Origin: Mesorhizobium sp. CA8
Lineage (GTDB): Bacteria > Pseudomonadota > Alphaproteobacteria > Rhizobiales > Rhizobiaceae
Direction: 5' to 3'
DNA length: 64,000 nucleotides
NCBI RefSeq assembly: GCF_020164955.1
Contig: NZ_JAIUHG010000006.1
Coordinates: 124,001-188,000 of the forward strand
A model generated the notes under the pieces. That model did no database searches. It was given only the letters and a program-made list of their open reading frames with translations, and had not been told where the DNA came from. A program made the position numbers and the translations under genes. Positions 19,611 to 28,446 of the stretch are shown here, in pieces (position 1 is the stretch's first letter; every line of letters starts with the position of its first letter).

Positions 19611-20606
19611 CTACACGCGCCCCAGCCGTCGCACGACCATATAGATGATGCCGGCGATGACGACCGAGATCGTCGTCACCGCCCAGAATCCCAGCGGCGT
19701 GCCGACCAGCGGCAATCCGCCGACATTCATGCCGAACAGCCCGGAGATGATGGTCATCGGCAACAGCACCGCCGTCATGACGGAGAGGATATAGAGCAGC
19801 TGGTTCGACTGCTCGGTCAGCTTGGCCATCAGCTCGTCCTGCAACAGGCGCGTGCGCGCCTGCAGTTGTTCGCCGTCGTGATGCAGCGTGTGCGCCCGGT
19901 GCGAAAGCCGGGTCGCCATGTCGTTGATGGGGTCGGGCAGTTCGTTGTGATGCGAATGGTCTAGATGGCGAAAGAGACTCGTGAGCGTCGCCATCTGCCG
20001 GTGGATCAGCACCAGCTGCCGGCGCGCGTCGACCAGCGCCTGGCGCTCATTGTGCCATGCATCGCACACGATGCGATCCTCGATTCCGTCGAGCGTGTCG
20101 CCCATCTTGCCGAGCTCGGCCGCCATGCCGTCGAGCGACTGGCCCATCACCGCCTCGATTAGCTCGGCCGGCGCGCGGAATTTTCGCGTGCCGCTCTCCA
20201 CCAGCTTGCGGATCTTGTCGACCGATTCCAGCGGCTGCTTGCGGGCGCCGACCAGCATCTTTTCGTTGAAGGCGAAACGGAAATGCGTGAGCCCGCGCGC
20301 CTCGGCAAAATCGTGCCTGAAGTCGGGCAGGTCGCCATAGAGGAAGTCGTCCTCGAAGTCGATCTGGCAGCCATGGCTGGGCGACAGGAAAGCATCGCGC
20401 ACCGCCGCCGGCAAGGCCTGCTCGGCGCCGATCTCCTGGCGGGCGCGCATGTCGGTGATCTGGTAGCTGCGCCAGCTCCAATGCGCCTCCGCTGGATCCT
20501 TGGTGCGGCTCCCATCGGCCTTGAAATGGTAGATGAAGAACAGCCCGTGCTCGTCCGGCAAATAGGGCGAGAGGTCGGTGCCTTCGGCGGGGAGGGCGAT
20601 GTTCAT
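19611..20606 (-). CDS. zntB: ZntB/CorA-family divalent cation transporter
   Basis: A 331-residue CorA-superfamily protein: a long soluble N-terminal domain, a long helix rich in charged residues, then two C-terminal membrane segments. The pore signature GMN is intact in SGLFGMNVGGLPL, and the tail ends with arginines after the second span. The GMN-VGG-LPL loop fits the ZntB branch (zinc transport) better than CorA proper. ATG 20606 begins the family-like NIALPAEGTDLSPYLPDEHG. Confidence 0.88.
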   Translation of the reverse strand: MNIALPAEGTDLSPYLPDEHGLFFIYHFKADGSRTKDPAEAHWSWRSYQITDMRARQEIGAEQALPAAVRDAFLSPSHGCQIDFEDDFLYGDLPDFRHDFAEARGLTHFRFAFNEKMLVGARKQPLESVDKIRKLVESGTRKFRAPAELIEAVMGQSLDGMAAELGKMGDTLDGIEDRIVCDAWHNERQALVDARRQLVLIHRQMATLTSLFRHLDHSHHNELPDPINDMATRLSHRAHTLHHDGEQLQARTRLLQDELMAKLTEQSNQLLYILSVMTAVLLPMTIISGLFGMNVGGLPLVGTPLGFWAVTTISVVIAGIIYMVVRRLGRV

Positions 20607-20815
20607 GGCGGCTGCGCCGGCTCTTGATGTGGTCAGGGGCCGCGGAGGCGGCCTCGGCAAACCTACCATGGCGGTTGCCGCCTGGTGTGACAGTTTGGTG
20701 ACTTATGACTGCAGCTGCTGTCGCTCTCGACAGGGCTGTCCTATCGTTTGCTCGTTTGCCGAACGGGTTGCGCAGCCGGTAGCGGTGCGGTCAAACGGAA
20801 GCTCGCTTCATCCGC

Positions 20816-23500
20816 CTATGCCGTGGCCAGCCATTTGCGTGACGCCGCGAAGGTCCTGAAGGATTTTGCGTCCATCGGGCGCCCGAATGCGTAGCCTTGC
20901 AGGATGTCGCAGCCAAGCTCTTTCAGGATTCGCGCATGTTCCATCGTCTCGACGCCTTCCGCCACGACCCCGATGCCGAGCGATTTGCCGATCTCGATGA
21001 TGGACGACACCAGCCGCCGCTGCGCCGCTGAGCCCGTTATCGGCGTGACGAGCTGCCGGTCGATCTTGAGACGGCGCGGTTGCAGTTTGAGCAAGCTGAC
21101 GACGGACGCATGGCCCGTGCCGAAATCGTCGATCTCGATGTCGATCCCGAGCTCTTTGATGTGCTCGATGTTCCAGGCGACAAGCTCGTCATTTTCGTCC
21201 AAGAAAATGGATTCCACGAGCTCGAACGAGATGGTTCCCTCCTTGATCGCCAGCATGCGCAGGCCGTTGATCAAGTCGTTGTCCTCCAGCCTTCGTGCTG
21301 ATACGTTGACGGAAAAGCGCGGGATGTTGAGGCCGTCGCGCGACCAGCGCTGGAAATTCTCGAGCGTTTGTTCGAGGATCGTGCGGTCGATCAGCGAGAC
21401 CACATTCAATTCCTCGGCCACTTTGAGGAAGATGTCGGGGGCGAGGAGGCCGCGCCGTGGATGGCGCCAGCGCGACAGCGCCTCGACGCCGACGATCTCG
21501 AGCGTCTTGGCATCGAACTGTGGTTGATAGTAGGCGATGAATTCGTTGCGCTCCAGCCCGCCGAGGATCTCGTCAGCGGTCTGCTTGGTCCTGACGATCT
21601 CGCTCTGCAGCTCTTCGTTGAAGAACTCATAACGGTTGCGACCGCGGCTCTTGGCTCGATAGAGCGCGAGATCGGCGTTGACCAGCAACTGCTTCGCATC
21701 GATGCCGCTAAGCGCCGCAATCCCGATGCTGACCCCGAACCGGCATTGGTGGCCTTTATAGTCGACGGGCTGACGCATTTCTTCGATGATATGGTCCGCT
21801 AGCGCGGCGAGTTCATTGTCATCGCGCCCCTGGCACACCACAACGAACTCGTCCCCGCCGATGCGCGCCACGAAGTCACCTGCCCGGACGTTGGCTTTGA
21901 TGACCTTCGAGGCGTGCATGAGCATGGCGTCGCCCGCCGCATGGCCGAGCGTGTCGTTGATGTGCTTGAAGCGGTCGAGGTCGAGATGCAGCAGCGCAGT
22001 GCGATCCTCGGGCGAACTGGCCAGCATCTCGTCGAGGTAACGGCGATTGGGCAGGCCTGTTAGCGAATCGTGCAGCGCCACATGCTCGATGCGCGCCTTG
22101 GCGGTCTTGAGTTCGGCATTCTTCGATTCCGACAATTGCCGTTCACGCACCAGATTCTCGTTGAGCAGAACGTCGCTGGTCACGTCCCATTCGGCCCCGA
22201 CCATCTTCGGCGTGCCGTCGCTGTCCTGGAAGTAGCTTGCGCGCGCGCGCACATGGCGGACGGTGCCGTCTGGGCGAAGCAGTCGATACTGCGAGGAGTA
22301 GGGACCTTTTGCAGCCACGGCAAGGTCGAACTCGCGCTGTGCCCGCGCGATATCCTCGGGGTGGATCGCCAGTGCCCAGTCGTCATAGCCGCGCGGCTTC
22401 CCGTCGGCGGGCTTGCTGTAGATCTCATTGACGCGATCGTCCCACAGCAGCTCGTCGGTGACGAGGTCTTGCTCCCACACGCCGATGCCTGAAGCCTCCA
22501 GAGCCAGTTCCAGCCTCCCGGACAGGCGCCTCAATTCGGCATAGTTTTTCTGCCTTTCGCCGAACAGCCGTCCGGCCACCAGGATGGGCAGCACCACCAG
22601 CACAGCGGCGAGCGCCATGAGCGCCTGCAAGACTCGCTCGTTCTTCGGCACGGTCGGCCAACCGCCCTTGGGAATTGCCGAAATCTGCCAGGAACCGAAC
22701 GGTAGCTGCACTTCTGCCGTCACCGGATTGTTCTCGACGATGTCGGCGCTACCGAAGAAGCGCTGGCCGCCACCGCCAAGCGCGTCCTTTCCGGTAAGCG
22801 CCACGTCTATGTCGAGATCGGGGTCGGTGAGTCCGCTTGCGGCGTAGAGCCGATCGATGTCGATAGCCGCCGAGACAAGGCCCCAGAAGCGATCGCCGCC
22901 CCCCGCCGTCGGTACGAAGACAGGGATCCGGCCGATGAAGGCGCGCCCGCCCTGCCTGAGGTCGACGGGACCGGCAAGCACCGATATGCGCTGGTCGCGC
23001 GCCCTAAGTGCCGCCAAGCGTTGCGCCTCGTTCTTGCGGTAGTCGAGCCCGATCGCCTTCTCGTTGCCCTCCATCGGATACATCATCGAAATGACGAGAT
23101 CGGGCGCGCCGCCAATGTTGCGCAACTGCGATTTCTGCTTGAAGAGATTGGCAGCCAGGGAGGCAAATCTCTGCTGGCCCATATAGGGCTCGGTGACGAT
23201 GGCCGCGACGAGGCCCTGAACCAGCTGGAGATTGCCGTTGATGTTTCCTTCCAGCTTGGCGCGGATGATGTTGACCTTGTAGAGGACGTCGGCGCGCGTG
23301 AGTTGATCGGAAACCCTTTTGTTCTGCTGGTCGACGAAGATCGCGCAGATCAAGAGCACGACGAAAGCAATCGCCGCCGGCACGTTGGCGGAAGAAAAAA
23401 CGGCCTGCCTGATACGGCCGATGTTGAAATTTGTCGCGGTCAATTCAACCCGAATAGCTTTCCTGGACGACGCTCCGTCGATCGGAGGACGACGCGCCAT
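20816..23500 (-). CDS. Membrane CHASE-PAS-GGDEF-EAL c-di-GMP signalling protein
   Basis: An 894-residue sensor: a first membrane span (about residues 37-55), an extracytoplasmic CHASE-like domain, a second span (about 300-325, LMALAAVLVVLPILVAG), a PAS/PAC module (about 345-465), GGDEF (intact IGGDEF) and EAL (intact VEALSRWRHPRRG). The EAL domain reads FELVESIF and DDFGTGHAS where TES and DDFGTGYSS are common, so phosphodiesterase activity is likely but not certain. It is the window's second GGDEF-EAL protein; this one senses an external ligand and the other a cytosolic signal. Confidence 0.92.
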   Translation of the reverse strand: MARRPPIDGASSRKAIRVELTATNFNIGRIRQAVFSSANVPAAIAFVVLLICAIFVDQQNKRVSDQLTRADVLYKVNIIRAKLEGNINGNLQLVQGLVAAIVTEPYMGQQRFASLAANLFKQKSQLRNIGGAPDLVISMMYPMEGNEKAIGLDYRKNEAQRLAALRARDQRISVLAGPVDLRQGGRAFIGRIPVFVPTAGGGDRFWGLVSAAIDIDRLYAASGLTDPDLDIDVALTGKDALGGGGQRFFGSADIVENNPVTAEVQLPFGSWQISAIPKGGWPTVPKNERVLQALMALAAVLVVLPILVAGRLFGERQKNYAELRRLSGRLELALEASGIGVWEQDLVTDELLWDDRVNEIYSKPADGKPRGYDDWALAIHPEDIARAQREFDLAVAAKGPYSSQYRLLRPDGTVRHVRARASYFQDSDGTPKMVGAEWDVTSDVLLNENLVRERQLSESKNAELKTAKARIEHVALHDSLTGLPNRRYLDEMLASSPEDRTALLHLDLDRFKHINDTLGHAAGDAMLMHASKVIKANVRAGDFVARIGGDEFVVVCQGRDDNELAALADHIIEEMRQPVDYKGHQCRFGVSIGIAALSGIDAKQLLVNADLALYRAKSRGRNRYEFFNEELQSEIVRTKQTADEILGGLERNEFIAYYQPQFDAKTLEIVGVEALSRWRHPRRGLLAPDIFLKVAEELNVVSLIDRTILEQTLENFQRWSRDGLNIPRFSVNVSARRLEDNDLINGLRMLAIKEGTISFELVESIFLDENDELVAWNIEHIKELGIDIEIDDFGTGHASVVSLLKLQPRRLKIDRQLVTPITGSAAQRRLVSSIIEIGKSLGIGVVAEGVETMEHARILKELGCDILQGYAFGRPMDAKSFRTFAASRKWLATA

Positions 23501-23769
23501 CGATCGGAGTTAAAGGAAAGTGCTTAAATTAGAACTTCCATGCCCGCCTCAAGGTGCGCCATTCGCGGCCTGGAGGCTTGCCTTGAGCCAACAAACTCAA
23601 GCCATGATTAACGCCGGCTAACTGGGCCGTTCATTCCGCAAAAATCGCGATCTTCCGTTGCCAAAAAATTCTTCCGCGTCCCGGGAATAAAGCCCGGGCC
23701 TTCCGGGTCTTGGCTGTAGCGGGGCCATCCTCCCAAGGCACGCATCAACCAACCGGAAGGACTACGCAT

Positions 23770-23991
23770 ATGAACAGAACCGCTTTTGCCGCAGTCGCCA
23801 TGCTCGTTGCCACCGGCAGCGCCTTCGCCGGCAGCGACCACTTCTCCGGGACAAATGGCGGCCAGCAGGCCGTCGCCATCGACACCACAACCACCGCTTC
23901 CCTCGCGAAGCCCGACATGGACCGCCACGCCATGAAGCCGGCGGCCAGGATCGCTGCGGAAGAGCCCGGCCAGGGCATTTGGGGTCGGTAG
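23770..23991 (+). CDS. DUF680-type small secreted protein
   Basis: A 73-residue protein with a signal peptide (NRTAFAAVAMLVATGSAFA) and a short mature part starting GSDHFSG with AVAIDTTTTAS and a GIWGR end. This matches DUF680, a family reported essentially only from Mesorhizobium, which helps place the organism. A GGAAGG ribosome-binding site precedes the ATG. Function unknown. A GNRA-capped hairpin follows the stop by a few bases. Confidence 0.82.
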   Translation: MNRTAFAAVAMLVATGSAFAGSDHFSGTNGGQQAVAIDTTTTASLAKPDMDRHAMKPAARIAAEEPGQGIWGR

Positions 23992-23994
23992 GCA

Positions 23995-24017
23995 GGCGGG
24001 ACCGAAAGGTCCTCGCC
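23995..24017 (+). other. GAAA-capped hairpin after DUF680 gene
   Basis: GGCG-GGACC, a GAAA tetraloop, GGTCC, one bulged T and CGCC. It lies four bases after the stop codon. Lacking a T tract, it is more likely an mRNA 3' stabiliser or rho-assisted terminator than a strong intrinsic terminator. Confidence 0.5.
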
Positions 24018-24238
24018 CAGGAGTCGGGACCAAAGGTTCTGATGCCGGTGTGAGGAAGGCACGCCTCGCCTCGGGTCAACGACCAGACGTCCCGATCTCC
24101 CCGGCGCCGGCCGGTCTTCAGTCGGATCGGCCGGTTACGGTTTCCGCAGCCGGCGGAGGGCAGCACCGGGCCCTCCGCCATTCTCTCACGCCGCCTGAAA
24201 CTTGAAGCAAACGCGCAAGCCACAAGAGGAGATTTCTG

Positions 24239-25210
24239 ATGTTCAACATGACACGCCGCATGGTGCTCGGTTCCGCCGCCGCCGCGGCCGCCTTCGGCAT
24301 TGCCGGCAAGCTGGAATTCGCGCCCGCGGCTCACGCCGAAACCCCGGTGGAGCCGCTGGTCGGCTTCTACAAATACAAAGTCGGTTCGCTTGAGGTCACC
24401 GCCGTCTATGACGGCATTTGGCGCAAGCCCCACGACCCGGCCTTCATCAAGGGCGTGTCGGTCGACGACACCAAGGCAGCGCTCGCCAAGGCGGGGCTGA
24501 CCACCGAGTTCATGCCGATCCCGCTCACCGTCGTGGTGCTCCAGATGAACGGCCGCACCATCATGATGGACGCCGGCTCCGGCGTCGGCCAATGGCAGGC
24601 CAACGCCACGCATCTGCCGGCCAACATGAAGGCGGCCGGCATCGACTACAAGGCGATCGACACCATCATGATCTCGCATTTCCATCCGGATCATGTCTGG
24701 GGCCTGATGGAAAAGGGCACCAACAATCCGGTGTTCCCGAATGCCGAGCTGATCGTTAACGCGACCGAGTACAATTGGTGGACGGATCCGAGCCGCCTCG
24801 TCAAGCTGCCCGAGGGCCGCAAGCCGGCGGGCAAGCGCATCGCCGAGAACTTCCCGAAATGGAAGAACTGGAAGCTGGTCGACGACGGCACGGAAGTGGT
24901 GCCCGGCATCCGCATCATGGCGGCGCCCGGCCACACGCCCGGCCATTCCGTCTACCATGTCGACGCCGGCTCCGAGCAATTCCTCGTCTCGGCCGACACC
25001 ATGTACGTGCCGGCGCTGCTCGCCCCGCATCCCGAATGGCAGGGCAGCTACGACCAGGACGGGCCGATGGCGATCGCCACACGCCACAAGATCATCGACC
25101 AGGTGATTGCCGACAATATCCGCATCTGCGGCTCGCACTTCCCGTTCCCTGGCACAGGCAGCTTCGTCAAGGACGGCAACGCCTACGCCTTCACCCCAAC
25201 GCAGATCTGA
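24239..25210 (+). CDS. Tat-exported metallo-beta-lactamase-fold hydrolase
   Basis: A 323-residue protein with a twin-arginine-like leader (MTRRMVLGSAAAAAAFGIAG, cleavage after AHA) and an MBL domain: the metal motif HFHPDHVWG, a later AAPGHTPGHS and a final CGSHFPFPG. The closest subfamilies include lactonase-like and other MBL hydrolases; the substrate is not evident. A TPR-protein gene follows after 36 bases on the same strand, suggesting a two-gene unit acting in the periplasm. Confidence 0.9.
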   Translation: MFNMTRRMVLGSAAAAAAFGIAGKLEFAPAAHAETPVEPLVGFYKYKVGSLEVTAVYDGIWRKPHDPAFIKGVSVDDTKAALAKAGLTTEFMPIPLTVVVLQMNGRTIMMDAGSGVGQWQANATHLPANMKAAGIDYKAIDTIMISHFHPDHVWGLMEKGTNNPVFPNAELIVNATEYNWWTDPSRLVKLPEGRKPAGKRIAENFPKWKNWKLVDDGTEVVPGIRIMAAPGHTPGHSVYHVDAGSEQFLVSADTMYVPALLAPHPEWQGSYDQDGPMAIATRHKIIDQVIADNIRICGSHFPFPGTGSFVKDGNAYAFTPTQI

Positions 25211-25246
25211 TCTGAATCGGATCCTGAAGAGAAAGCGACATCTCCC

Positions 25247-25708
25247 ATGAAACACGCACTTTTCGCGGTGCTCGGCGCCATTGCGGTCTTGACCGCGGCC
25301 CCGATCGCCATCGCCGTGCCGGCCTATGCCGTGGACGACATCGAAGGCGCCGACGCGCCGGACCTGACGGCGGTGAAGGCCAAGATCGAGGCCAAGGATT
25401 ACAAGGGCGCGCTAGCCGACCTGCGCGACCTGGCGCAGGACAACCAGCAGGCCGACGTCTACAATCTGCTCGGCTTCACGCTGCGCAAGACCGGCGACTA
25501 CCAGACCTCGCTGACCTACTACACCAAGGCGCTGGAGCTGCAGCCCGATCATAAGGCCGCGCATGAATATCTGGGCGAGCTCTATGTCGAGACCGGCGAC
25601 ATGGCCAAGGCGAACGAGCAGCTCGCCTCGCTGCAAAAACTCTGCCCGGCGGGCTGCGAGGAGCTTTCCGACCTCAAGCAGGCCATCGACACCAAGGTGA
25701 CGAAGTAG
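25247..25708 (+). CDS. Periplasmic tetratricopeptide-repeat protein
   Basis: A 153-residue protein with a signal peptide (KHALFAVLGAIAVLTAAPIAIAVPAYA) and about three TPR units, the clearest being ADVYNLLGFTLRKTGDYQTSLTYYTKALELQPDHKAAHEYLGELYVETGD. A Cys pair (LCPAGCEEL) near the end may form a disulphide. Probably a scaffold or partner for the co-oriented MBL-fold protein. Confidence 0.88.
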   Translation: MKHALFAVLGAIAVLTAAPIAIAVPAYAVDDIEGADAPDLTAVKAKIEAKDYKGALADLRDLAQDNQQADVYNLLGFTLRKTGDYQTSLTYYTKALELQPDHKAAHEYLGELYVETGDMAKANEQLASLQKLCPAGCEELSDLKQAIDTKVTK

Positions 25709-25962
25709 CTCGACCTGTTTCCTGGCCCCCACAAGGTGGCGGAGAACTGGCCGCGGAGCGGCCGGAGAGGGGCTTGGCACTGACCTTGCCCCGAGTGCCG
25801 ACTTTTGGGCGCCACGGCGGTAGCGCGCCCGAAAACCGGAGCCGGCGTTCCTCTCCCTCGCGCCGGCTCCGACCTTTCAACCTCGAGCACTTGCAGGCGC
25901 ACGTCCATCGGCGTGGCGCCCCGCTCATACCAGATGCCTGTTTTCAAAGACCGGAGCCGACC
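25709..25962. other. Intergenic region with a degenerate repeat
   Basis: About 250 bases without a supported gene. GGCCGCGGAGCGGCCGGA at about 25749-25766 resembles the inner part of the family B repeat seen at 36.9 and 42.5 kb, so this is probably a decayed copy. Further on, a partial inverted match (CCGGAGCCGGCG / CGCCGGCTCCG, about 25837-25872) could form a hairpin in the DoxX leader. Confidence 0.45.
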
Positions 25963-26445
25963 ATGACACCGATCGAACTTGCCGAAAGACTTCACGCCAG
26001 GGACGTCGTCCTGCTTGCCGGCCGCCTGCTTCTATCGCTGATCTTCGTGCATGAGGGTCTGCAGTTGGCGACGCATTTCGAGGGCGCTCAGAAGGCGATG
26101 GCCGCGGTCGGCGTCAGCACGCCGCTGCTTTTGGCCACCATCGCGCTGCAGCTTGGTGCCGGCCTGTCGGTGGCGCTCGGCATCCTGGCGCGGCTGGGAG
26201 CGATCGGACTCGGCCTGTTCTGCATGATGACGGCCGGCCTATTCCACACCAGTTTCGCCAGCCAGAACGAATTGCTGCATTTCGAGAAGGACCTGGCAAT
26301 CGCTGGTGGCATGTTCATCCTGGCGCTCGCCGGTTCGGGCAGGCTGTCTGTCGACAGGGTGCTGGCTGGGTTCGCAAGAGACACCAAGATCGATCCGCCC
26401 ATCGAGCAGCATCCGTCGGTGGGGGAGACGAGCTTGCCGGTTTGA
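25963..26445 (+). CDS. DoxX family membrane protein
   Basis: A 160-residue protein with four hydrophobic segments and the DoxX start VVLLAGRLLLSLIFVHEGLQLATHFEG. Family members are small inner-membrane proteins, some linked to quinone or thiosulphate oxidation, many uncharacterised. ATG 25963 follows a CGGAG-like site; longer in-frame starts lack family sequence. The C-terminal 20 residues are polar and probably cytosolic. Confidence 0.85.
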   Translation: MTPIELAERLHARDVVLLAGRLLLSLIFVHEGLQLATHFEGAQKAMAAVGVSTPLLLATIALQLGAGLSVALGILARLGAIGLGLFCMMTAGLFHTSFASQNELLHFEKDLAIAGGMFILALAGSGRLSVDRVLAGFARDTKIDPPIEQHPSVGETSLPV

Positions 26446-26475
26446 GGCGCGGGTCCGCGTGAGGTGAGGGCGGCC

Positions 26476-27258
26476 TTACAACACGCTTGTGATCCCGCCA
26501 TCCACCAGCAGCGTCTGTCCCGTCACGAAGCTCGCCGCATCCGAGGCCAGGAACACCGCTGCGCCCGCCAGTTCCTCCACAGCGCCCCAGCGCCGCATCG
26601 GCGTGCGGCCGGTCAGCCATGTCGAGAATTTCTCGTCGGCGACCAAGGCGCTGTTGAGCTCGGTCTTGAAATAGCCGGGCGCGATGGCGTTGACGCGCAC
26701 GCCATGCTGGCCCCATTCGCCTGCCATCGACTTGGTCAGCATGGTGATGGCGCCCTTGCTTGCCGCGTAAGGCGCGATCGAGGGGCGGGCGAGCACGCTC
26801 TGCACCGAGGAGACGTTGATGATCACGCCCCTGCAGCGCGAAATCATGCCCTTCACCGCGGCGCGGCTCACCTTGAACACGCCGTCGAGATTGGTCGCCA
26901 TCAGCGCGTCCCAGTCGGCATCGGAAACAGTTTCGAGCGGCGCGCGGCGCTGGATGCCGGCATTGTTGACCAATATGTCGATCGGGCCGGTGCCGGCTTC
27001 GCTCGCTGCGATCGCCGCGTCGACCGACTGCGTGTCGGTGACGTCGATCTCGGCTTCCGCCACAGTGTAGCCGTCGGCGCGCAACCGATCGCCGGCGGCC
27101 TTGAGCTCGTCGGCCTTGCGGCCGCCGATGGTGACGCGCGCGCCGGCGGCGGCCAGCGCCTCCGCGAAGGCGAGGCCCAACCCGCGGCTGGCGCCGGTGA
27201 CGAAAGCATGCCTGCCTTCGAGGCCGAAGAGACGGCCGAGATAATCAGTCGAACGCAA
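26476..27258 (-). CDS. SDR oxidoreductase, gluconate 5-dehydrogenase-like
   Basis: A 260-residue short-chain dehydrogenase: cofactor motif TGASRGLG, NNAG in ILVNNAGIQRRAPLE, catalytic Ser in NVSSVQS and YAASKGA. The start LFGLEGRHAFVTGASRGLGL and the pairing with an idonate dehydrogenase fit a gluconate 5-dehydrogenase, interconverting gluconate and 5-keto-gluconate. The likely start is TTG 27258, which overlaps the upstream idnD-like gene by 14 bases with AAGG before it; this supports coupled translation. Confidence 0.9.
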   Translation of the reverse strand: MRSTDYLGRLFGLEGRHAFVTGASRGLGLAFAEALAAAGARVTIGGRKADELKAAGDRLRADGYTVAEAEIDVTDTQSVDAAIAASEAGTGPIDILVNNAGIQRRAPLETVSDADWDALMATNLDGVFKVSRAAVKGMISRCRGVIINVSSVQSVLARPSIAPYAASKGAITMLTKSMAGEWGQHGVRVNAIAPGYFKTELNSALVADEKFSTWLTGRTPMRRWGAVEELAGAAVFLASDAASFVTGQTLLVDGGITSVL

Positions 27259-28276
27259 TTTGCACCTTCATCGATTGGGATTTGTCGCTGGCCAGTTCGA
27301 AGGCTTTGCGGGCCTCGGCAAGCGGCAAAATATTGCTGAGCAACGGCGCGACGTCGATGCGGCCGGAGCCGATCAGGTCGACCGCGAGGGCGAATTCCGT
27401 GTCGAAGCGGAAGCTGCCTTTCACCTGGATTTCCTTGGTGACGATCATCGAAATGGAAAGCTCCGCCGTCGCACCCTGGCCGACGGTCACCAAGGTGCCG
27501 CGCGGCTTGATGATAGGCAAGGCGCTGGCCACCGTGGCGCCCTGGCCGGCGGCCTCGAAGACGAAATCAAAATACCCCTTGTTGGCGGCATAGCCATCCA
27601 TCGCCTCGGTATTTGTAGCGACATTGATGGTGCGGTCGGCACCGGCCTTGGCGGCGTATTGCAGCGGCTTGTCCTGCAAGTCGGTGATGACGATTTCGCG
27701 CGCGCCGGCAAAGCGCGCGGCGAGCACCAAGAGCGTGCCGATCGGCCCGGCGCCCATGATCAGCACACGGCTGCCATAGACCGGCGCCTGGGCGACGGCA
27801 TGCAGCGTCACGGCGAGAGGCTCGGCGAAGGCGCCGGCGGTAGGGTCGGAACCCTTCGGCAGCGGCACGGCGTTTTCGGCGCGGCAGACGAGATGCTCGG
27901 CAAAGCCGCCCTGCACATGCGGCGTGCGCATCGCGGACCCGAGGAAGCGCATGTCGAGGCAGTGAATCGGCTCACCCGTGTGGCAGAAGGCGCAGATGCC
28001 GCAGGGGTTGGCCGGATTGACGGCGACCGCCGTACCGACCGCCGGTCCTGAAACGCCGGCGCCCAGCGCCTCGACGCGACCGGCGATCTCGTGGCCGAGG
28101 ATCATCGGCTCCTTCATGCTCACGGTGCCGAAGCCGCCATGGCGGAAATAGTGCAGGTCCGAGCCGCAGATGCCGCCGCGCGCAATGCGGACCAGCACCT
28201 CGCCGGGACCGGGCGAGGGGACGGCCCGCTCCTCGACATGGAGGTCGAGTGGCCGGCGCAGCACCACCGCACGCAT
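27245..28276 (-). CDS. idnD: L-idonate 5-dehydrogenase-like zinc alcohol dehydrogenase
   Basis: A 343-residue medium-chain dehydrogenase. Catalytic-zinc ligands appear in GICGSDLHYFRHG and GHEIAG, structural-zinc cysteines in NPCGICAFCHTGEPIHCLD, and the NAD fold in VLIMGAGPIGTLLVLAA. The YFRHGGFG segment is typical of L-idonate 5-dehydrogenases. With the downstream SDR it would convert L-idonate via 5-keto-gluconate to gluconate. ATG 28276 gives the normal RAVVLRRP start; a TTG 18 bases upstream with GGAGAG before it is possible. Divergent from a GntR gene. Confidence 0.88.
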   Translation of the reverse strand: MRAVVLRRPLDLHVEERAVPSPGPGEVLVRIARGGICGSDLHYFRHGGFGTVSMKEPMILGHEIAGRVEALGAGVSGPAVGTAVAVNPANPCGICAFCHTGEPIHCLDMRFLGSAMRTPHVQGGFAEHLVCRAENAVPLPKGSDPTAGAFAEPLAVTLHAVAQAPVYGSRVLIMGAGPIGTLLVLAARFAGAREIVITDLQDKPLQYAAKAGADRTINVATNTEAMDGYAANKGYFDFVFEAAGQGATVASALPIIKPRGTLVTVGQGATAELSISMIVTKEIQVKGSFRFDTEFALAVDLIGSGRIDVAPLLSNILPLAEARKAFELASDKSQSMKVQIAFD

Positions 28277-28371
28277 GGAGGATATTGGCGACAAACCGGC
28301 TCTCCGCTGCTTCGCCCTGAAATTCTCGATCCTCCAGTTAGCAGGAATGCGACGCTTGTTGAAAACAATTC

Positions 28372-28387
28372 ATCTGATAAATCAGAT
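28372..28387. promoter_or_regulatory. Candidate GntR operator
   Basis: ATCTGATAAATCAGAT is a perfect palindrome (7-base arms, two-base centre) in the AT-rich gap between the divergent idnD-like and gntR genes. Size and symmetry suit a FadR-type GntR dimer. Assignment to the adjacent regulator is inference. Confidence 0.55.
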
Positions 28388-28446
28388 AAAATCCGCAGCG
28401 CCGATAATTAGTCGGTGCGTCGATCGCCGGCGCGTGTAACACTGTC

